Below are positions 33,287-37,849 of a stretch of 37,849 bases of DNA, in pieces. The notes beneath the pieces are model-generated. The model ran no database searches. It was not told the DNA's origin and saw only the letters and a list, made by a program, of their open reading frames with translations. A program made the position numbers and the translations under genes. How positions within the stretch are numbered: position 1 is the stretch's first letter; every line of letters starts with the position of its first letter. This DNA comes from Flavobacteriales bacterium UBA6165 (GTDB lineage Bacteria; Bacteroidota; Bacteroidia; Flavobacteriales_D; Crocinitomicaceae). Location: contig DIUF01000022.1 in NCBI GenBank assembly GCA_002422285.1, forward strand, positions 987-38,835, read 5' to 3'.

Positions 33287-35320
33287 TTATCTCCAGAACT
33301 TAATCAGGCTCATTTCAATCAAAAAGAATAACAGCGCCAAAAGTAAGAATATTCTCCACAAACCAGATTGAAGTTTGCTTGGCACTTTATTGATTTCGTA
33401 GCTTTCAGAAACTTGGTCTACACTGAAATACTGAATGCCAGCATTACGCATTGCATTTTCCAAATTTTCGGGCGTAAAATAAATCAAATTACTCTCAAAC
33501 CTTGGGAAATTCAAAGCTGTCATCCCTAGTACTTCTTGCTTGGCTTGAAGAGAATAATAACCTGCATTCAGCATCAATTCCTCAGATTTGCCCGAGAAAT
33601 AAATTTTCAAAACACCGTTTAAAAATTGCTGGCGTGGAATAAATGAAATCTGATCATTCATTAATGTTACTGGCTCATCATCCTTGTATTCCTTGATTTT
33701 AAAACGCATTTCTCGCGTCTCACCAATATTGCTGAACATGGGTTGAACATCGCCAGAAACCTCGCCAATACGCAAGAATAACGCGCTAAACAAATCGCTA
33801 TTCAATACATTGGCATTACCACGATGCAAATCTGCATTAAAGATAAAAATGTTAAAATCAGAGTTTGAACTTCTTGCGAGAAAAGGTGTTCCATCCGAAA
33901 AATTAATCAGAGGTAAACTTCGACTACCTGTTCTCATGAGCTTCGTTTTCCGTCGCACAGGAATTTGAATTTTAGGATTCGAATTATCAAATAAGCCATT
34001 AAAAAATGTATTTTCAGTGCGGATATTATTGATGTATATTGAAGCACTATCTGATTTCTGAATGAGTGGCATTTGTAACTCAGCCAACAAAACATTCCAT
34101 GAATTCAAATCACTTTGAGGATGTGGAATCAACACAACGGCTTTTCCATCTTTCACATTGTTTAAGATGCGTTGCTTGATGCCACCATCAATAGATGTAA
34201 GTTGATTAATTACAAGAAGTTGAACATTTCCAGAGGCATCTAAATTGACTTGGTTTTGGTTCCAAACTTGTAACTGATAATAAGAATCTAGACCATAAAC
34301 CAACTCAACATTTTTAGGCGCATCTATGCCATGAATCAACCCAACACTCATATTTTGCATCACTTGAAATGCCGCATACATGACATCATCAAAATGCACC
34401 TGATTGTCTTCAATTTCGGCTTCGATTTGGTAGGCGCCTGGATTGGTAGGAGAAATGTAGTTGAGTGTGATAATTTTACTCTGTTCGCCATTGAAATCAA
34501 CATTAACCAGTTGTTTGTTTTGGTCCATGCGAATATTCAATGTGGCATTCGAAATTTGTTGAGGCGCATTATTTTTCACCAAAACATTCAGTTCAAAAGG
34601 CGCACCTGGTCGCATTATTGGGATATTTGTCCAGATTGAATCTACACTCAAATTCGCAGCATTTTCGGGCTTGAGTTGCACAAATTTGACAGGATAAGAA
34701 ATATGAATCGGGCCATTAGGTTGCCATTGATTTTGTTGAGCATCACTCAACACAATCAACTCACCAGATATTTCCAATTGAGTTATTAAATCCTCGACAC
34801 GACTAAATACAGCATCAACAGACTTTGGAAATGGCGCTATGGGTAAAGCATCGATATAATCTATGGCGTCGGCCTGCCCCAAAAGTCGCATCTCTTCACC
34901 GCTAAAAAAATTACTTACAATAAGAAACTTACTTCCTACGGGATCTTTCATAATCAATTCTTTAGCCATAGCGCGTGCTTGCGAAAGCAGTTCGCCTTCA
35001 ACGCCAATGGCTGTCATGCTGTAAGAATTGTCAATATAGATAATACGAACTTCTTGCTTGCCCTCTGTTTGGCCACCATCCTGATTTAGAAACGGTTGAG
35101 CGAATGCCAAAACCAAAAAAACCAATGCCAGTACACGAGAAATAAGCACCAAAAGATTTTTTATTTTTCGGGCTGATTTTGAGCTAACTTCAAGTTTTTT
35201 GATGAAAGCGAGGTTCGAAAAATAAAATGTTTTAAAGCGCCGCAAATGGAACAGATGGAGCAGGATTGGAATCAATACCACACCCAATGCGATCAAAAAT
35301 GCGGGAAACAAAAAGTTCAT
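33287..35320 (-). CDS. BatA/vWA-domain membrane protein
   Basis: This encodes 677 residues. The N-terminus is the BatA (aerotolerance regulator) domain: MNFLFPAFLIALGVVLIPILLHLFHLRRFKTFYFSNLAF with two membrane helices (about 5-25 and 57-77). A von Willebrand A domain follows (about 90-270) with the MIDAS start YIDNSYSMT and LIVLSDAQQNQW. The middle contains long beta-type segments (PGAPFELNVLVKNNAPQQI) like CARDB/Ig domains, and a final helix ends the protein (IFLLLALLFFLIEMSLIKFW). Such proteins are membrane-anchored with the bulk in the periplasm, probably scaffolds for metal-dependent protein contacts. The classical Bat operon partners are absent. It leads a five-gene operon. Confidence 0.88.
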   Translation of the reverse strand: MNFLFPAFLIALGVVLIPILLHLFHLRRFKTFYFSNLAFIKKLEVSSKSARKIKNLLVLISRVLALVFLVLAFAQPFLNQDGGQTEGKQEVRIIYIDNSYSMTAIGVEGELLSQARAMAKELIMKDPVGSKFLIVSNFFSGEEMRLLGQADAIDYIDALPIAPFPKSVDAVFSRVEDLITQLEISGELIVLSDAQQNQWQPNGPIHISYPVKFVQLKPENAANLSVDSIWTNIPIMRPGAPFELNVLVKNNAPQQISNATLNIRMDQNKQLVNVDFNGEQSKIITLNYISPTNPGAYQIEAEIEDNQVHFDDVMYAAFQVMQNMSVGLIHGIDAPKNVELVYGLDSYYQLQVWNQNQVNLDASGNVQLLVINQLTSIDGGIKQRILNNVKDGKAVVLIPHPQSDLNSWNVLLAELQMPLIQKSDSASIYINNIRTENTFFNGLFDNSNPKIQIPVRRKTKLMRTGSRSLPLINFSDGTPFLARSSNSDFNIFIFNADLHRGNANVLNSDLFSALFLRIGEVSGDVQPMFSNIGETREMRFKIKEYKDDEPVTLMNDQISFIPRQQFLNGVLKIYFSGKSEELMLNAGYYSLQAKQEVLGMTALNFPRFESNLIYFTPENLENAMRNAGIQYFSVDQVSESYEINKVPSKLQSGLWRIFLLLALLFFLIEMSLIKFWR

Positions 35321-35325
35321 GAGTG

Positions 35326-35333
35326 CAAATATA
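35326..35333 (-). promoter_or_regulatory. -7 promoter element of the BatA/vWA operon
   Basis: The minus strand reads TATATTTG, an exact TAnnTTTG match, ending 5 bases before the ATG at 35320. The transcript would be nearly leaderless. Confidence 0.43.
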
Positions 35334-35479
35334 GAAACTCTAGACTATGCGCGTTGATTTGTGTATAAAGTTATATTGAACAATTCAAAACAGCAAGTAT
35401 TATTAGAACACACAAATCACACTTTTTAACGATTTGAATACTATTGGCGATAGTAATCCGTTAGTTGAGTACTTTTATT

Positions 35480-35487
35480 TACTTTTG
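35480..35487 (+). promoter_or_regulatory. -7 promoter element of the TonB receptor gene
   Basis: TACTTTTG matches TAnnTTTG exactly and ends 5 bases before the ATG at 35493. No -33 TTG is at the proper spacing. Confidence 0.43.
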
Positions 35488-35492
35488 CCCGC

Positions 35493-37849
35493 ATGTTATT
35501 GAACCGATTAGCCTCAACATTTTTCTTAACATTTTTTACATTTCTTTCTCTGGCTCAAGCTACGGCAAGTGTGAGCGGTCGCGTTGTGGACACAGATAAT
35601 TTGGGAATTCCTGGCTTGTTGGTTGAAACCAAAGATGGTCTCTTCAAAACCAAAACCAACAACAACGGTTATTTCATCCTTGATTTGGAAGCCAATAGGA
35701 ATTTTGTTGTTGTCATCCAATTCCAAGGCGACGCGAGAGAATTTTCTGTAAATTTAAAGAACAGTGAAAATCGAAATTTGGGTACCATCAAACTGAATGC
35801 TGTTTATGAAACACCCGAAGTAGAAATCAATGAAAATAGAACTGAGGACATCACTTTTCGTCACATGCCGCAGATAGACATCCAAAACTTGGCTTTGCCG
35901 GGAGGTGTGCCTCAAGTATTGGCATATATCACTCCTGCCGTATCAAACAATGAGCTTTCAACCAATTACAATGTGCGCGGTGGAAACTATGATGAAAACC
36001 TCATCTATATAAACGGGTTTGAAATCTACCGTCCTTTCCTCACACGCGCAGGACAACAAGAAGGCATGAGTTTCATTCACTCTGCATTGGTTGAAAACAT
36101 CAGTTTTTCAGCAGGCGGATTTGATGCACGATACAACGACAGGCTTAGTTCTGTGCTCGATATTCAATATAAATCACCTGATACGCTGCGAGCCTCAATG
36201 GTAGCCGGTCTTCTTGGCATTGAGACGCACGTGGAGCAAAGAATCAATCGATTCTCCTATTTGGCTGGAGCACGTTTTCGCTCAAACGGATATTTGCTCA
36301 ATACCTTACCTGCTCAAGGCGAATACAACCCGGTTTTTTGGGATTTTCAATTGATGACTTCTTATCAAATCAATGATAAATTACAATGGAATTTTCTGGG
36401 GCATTATTCTTACAACGCATTTAATTTTGTTCCTAGAACAAGAGAAACAACTTTCGGAACCTTCAATCAAGCACTAAGCTTCAAAGTGTTTTTTCAGGGG
36501 CAGGAGCGATCTGTTTTCAATTCCCTCACAACGGGATCATCATTGATTTATAGACCAAATAAGGCGACTGAACACGCTTGGTATGTAACCTTTTTCAACT
36601 CTGATGAACACGAAAAATTCGATGTGTTTGGTCAATATTTTTTGAATGAATTGGAAACTGACCCATCCAAAGAAACCTTTGGCGACTCAATTAACTCTTT
36701 GGGCGTTGGTAGCTTCTTAAATCATTCTAGAAATATCCTGAATGCCAAAATCTTAAACATCTATCAAACATCCACACATGAGTTTAAAACCATAGAAAAG
36801 TCGAATGACAAGCAACAACGAATCATCAATAGAAATTTACGTTGGGGCTTTAATTTTCAACGTGATATGTTTTTAGACAATATCAGCGAATGGGTAATGA
36901 TTGATAGTGCTGGGTTCATCAGCCCAAATAATCCCGGTGGTGATTTGGAATTACGCGACGTGATCAAACAACGTCACAAAGTAGAAAACACAAAAGTTTC
37001 TGCACATGGGTCATTCACTCAGACTTGGAGTTTTTCCAAAGAAGAATATCCTGTACGTTTGAAAAATCGAGACAAGGGGTCAACTGAGAAATACTATTAC
37101 GACACCATTTATAATTCCAAGTCGAAACTCTCCTTAAACGTTGGGGGAAGAGTTGCTTATACTGCTTCCAATGGCGAATTTTTCTTTACTCCACGGGCTT
37201 CATTGTCATATGTGCCGCGCTTGTATTATCTGAGAGATGGTCGAGTTTACAGAAGAAACATCAGATTGCGTTTGTCAACTGGCTTGTATTATCAGCCACC
37301 CATGTATCGTGATATGCGCCAATATTTTGGTACTTTAAACACCGAGGTATTGTCGCAAAAATCCTTTCATCTCGTAGCGGGTGGTGATGTCTACTTTCAA
37401 ATGTTCGAGCGCGACCAACCATTCAAATTTAGTGCAGAGGCTTACTTCAAACATATGTGGGATGTGAACCCGTATAAATTGGCCGACATTCGTTTGCGTT
37501 ATTTCGGTCACAACGACGCTACCGCCTATGCCTACGGAATTGATTTGAATATGCACGGACAATTTATCGAAGGGATTGAATCCTTTTTCAAAATTGGCTT
37601 GATGCGTACTCGTGAAAACTTGTTATTTGACCAATACACAGAAAGATATAATTCAGACGGTGAGCTCATTATCCCAGGATTCACGCAAAACAATGTTGCC
37701 GTCGATTCGGTTACCATTTTCCCAGGCTACATACCAAGACCAACAGATCAATTGCTCAATATTGGTGTGCTCTTTCAAGACCGCATGCCGCGTTTTGAGC
37801 AACTTTCAGTTCAGTTGAGCTTGTTCTTTGGCTCGCGTTTGCCCTATGG
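35493..37849 (+). CDS. TonB-dependent receptor, CarboxypepD-plug-barrel type (3' end cut by window)
   Basis: I translated from the ATG at 35493; the frame stays open to the right edge, 785 codons, with no stop. A signal peptide (MLLNRLASTFFLTFFTFLSLAQ) is followed by a CarboxypepD_reg-like domain (about 25-105: SVSGRVVDTDNLGIPGLLVE, KTNNNGYFILDL). The plug domain comes next (about 125-230): GGVPQVLAYITPAV, NYNVRGGNYDENLIYINGFE, SFSAGGFDARYNDRLSSVLD. Beta-barrel strands run on (LRLSTGLYYQPPMYRDMRQYF). This is the layout of Bacteroidota outer-membrane TonB-dependent transporters; the substrate is unknown and no SusD-like partner is visible. An exact -7 element ends 5 bases before the ATG. Confidence 0.92.
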   Translation, partial: MLLNRLASTFFLTFFTFLSLAQATASVSGRVVDTDNLGIPGLLVETKDGLFKTKTNNNGYFILDLEANRNFVVVIQFQGDAREFSVNLKNSENRNLGTIKLNAVYETPEVEINENRTEDITFRHMPQIDIQNLALPGGVPQVLAYITPAVSNNELSTNYNVRGGNYDENLIYINGFEIYRPFLTRAGQQEGMSFIHSALVENISFSAGGFDARYNDRLSSVLDIQYKSPDTLRASMVAGLLGIETHVEQRINRFSYLAGARFRSNGYLLNTLPAQGEYNPVFWDFQLMTSYQINDKLQWNFLGHYSYNAFNFVPRTRETTFGTFNQALSFKVFFQGQERSVFNSLTTGSSLIYRPNKATEHAWYVTFFNSDEHEKFDVFGQYFLNELETDPSKETFGDSINSLGVGSFLNHSRNILNAKILNIYQTSTHEFKTIEKSNDKQQRIINRNLRWGFNFQRDMFLDNISEWVMIDSAGFISPNNPGGDLELRDVIKQRHKVENTKVSAHGSFTQTWSFSKEEYPVRLKNRDKGSTEKYYYDTIYNSKSKLSLNVGGRVAYTASNGEFFFTPRASLSYVPRLYYLRDGRVYRRNIRLRLSTGLYYQPPMYRDMRQYFGTLNTEVLSQKSFHLVAGGDVYFQMFERDQPFKFSAEAYFKHMWDVNPYKLADIRLRYFGHNDATAYAYGIDLNMHGQFIEGIESFFKIGLMRTRENLLFDQYTERYNSDGELIIPGFTQNNVAVDSVTIFPGYIPRPTDQLLNIGVLFQDRMPRFEQLSVQLSLFFGSRLPY

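Noticed and set aside
1..37849. tRNA, rRNA, prophage, transposase, toxin-antitoxin or defence genes
   Set aside because: I looked for characteristic motifs (cloverleaf ends, DDE or tyrosine recombinase motifs, restriction or Cas proteins) and saw none; without tools, small RNAs could still have been missed.

Overview
The window reads as a chromosomal segment of a Bacteroidota bacterium, most likely order Flavobacteriales; I cannot name the genus. Supporting signs are a PorV/PorU pair of the type IX secretion system (T9SS), two secreted proteins with T9SS-type C-terminal sorting domains, a CarboxypepD-type TonB-dependent receptor, a Porin_10-like porin, moderate-to-low G+C, almost no Shine-Dalgarno sequences, and repeated use of the Bacteroidota -7 promoter element TAnnTTTG. 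I see no rRNA, tRNA, CRISPR array, transposase, integrase or phage gene.

Layout. 1-1950 (minus): ridA, a small lipoprotein and a family 2 glycosyltransferase that runs off the left edge. 2044-2607 (plus): a glutamine amidotransferase, pabA/trpG. 2608-3167 has no long gene but holds a possible 37-residue ORF with its own promoter, a duplicated palindromic repeat and the flotillin terminator. 3168-5652 (minus): a small helical protein, an NfeD-like protein and flotillin. 5802-8829 (plus): a UMF1-type MFS transporter and two lipoproteins. 8995-11903 (minus): an outer-membrane porin, a palindromic intergenic element and folD. 11990-13589 (plus): xseA-xseB (exonuclease VII). 13635-15179 (minus): a GT22/Alg9-like glycosyltransferase. 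15306-15674 (plus): a small exported protein. 15715-16813 (minus): pssA-purS. 16934-23205 (plus): porV and a very long porU-like sortase. 23275-25348 (minus): gcvT, a DoxX-like protein and an exported protein. 25492-27898 (plus): two T9SS cargo-like proteins with Cys-rich repeats flanking a lipoprotein. 28123-30686 (minus): a free-standing DsbD N-terminal-domain protein and full-length DsbD. 30782-35320 (minus): five tightly coupled genes (BatA/vWA protein, dihydroorotase-like protein lacking its metal-site histidines, phospholipid methyltransferase-like protein, zinc-ribbon membrane protein, small membrane protein). 35493-end (plus): a TonB-dependent receptor, cut by the right edge.

Much of the window is envelope biology: T9SS secretion and sorting (porV/porU), likely T9SS cargo (the Cys-repeat proteins), disulfide-reducing power delivered to the periplasm (DsbD), outer-membrane uptake (porin, TonB receptor), phospholipid synthesis or modification (pssA, PmtA-like), membrane microdomains (flotillin/NfeD) and surface glycan synthesis (GT2, GT22). 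The rest is housekeeping: folate and one-carbon metabolism (pabA/trpG, folD, gcvT), purine synthesis (purS), DNA repair (exonuclease VII) and metabolite damage control (ridA).

No obviously new defence or mobile system is visible. The most distinctive items are the Cys-repeat T9SS cargo cluster beside dsbD, the 1716-residue PorU, the dihydroorotase relative without its HxH motif inside a five-gene envelope operon, the small ORF with promoter near 2.7 kb, and start codons only 4-7 bases after the -7 element, which suggests leaderless transcripts.
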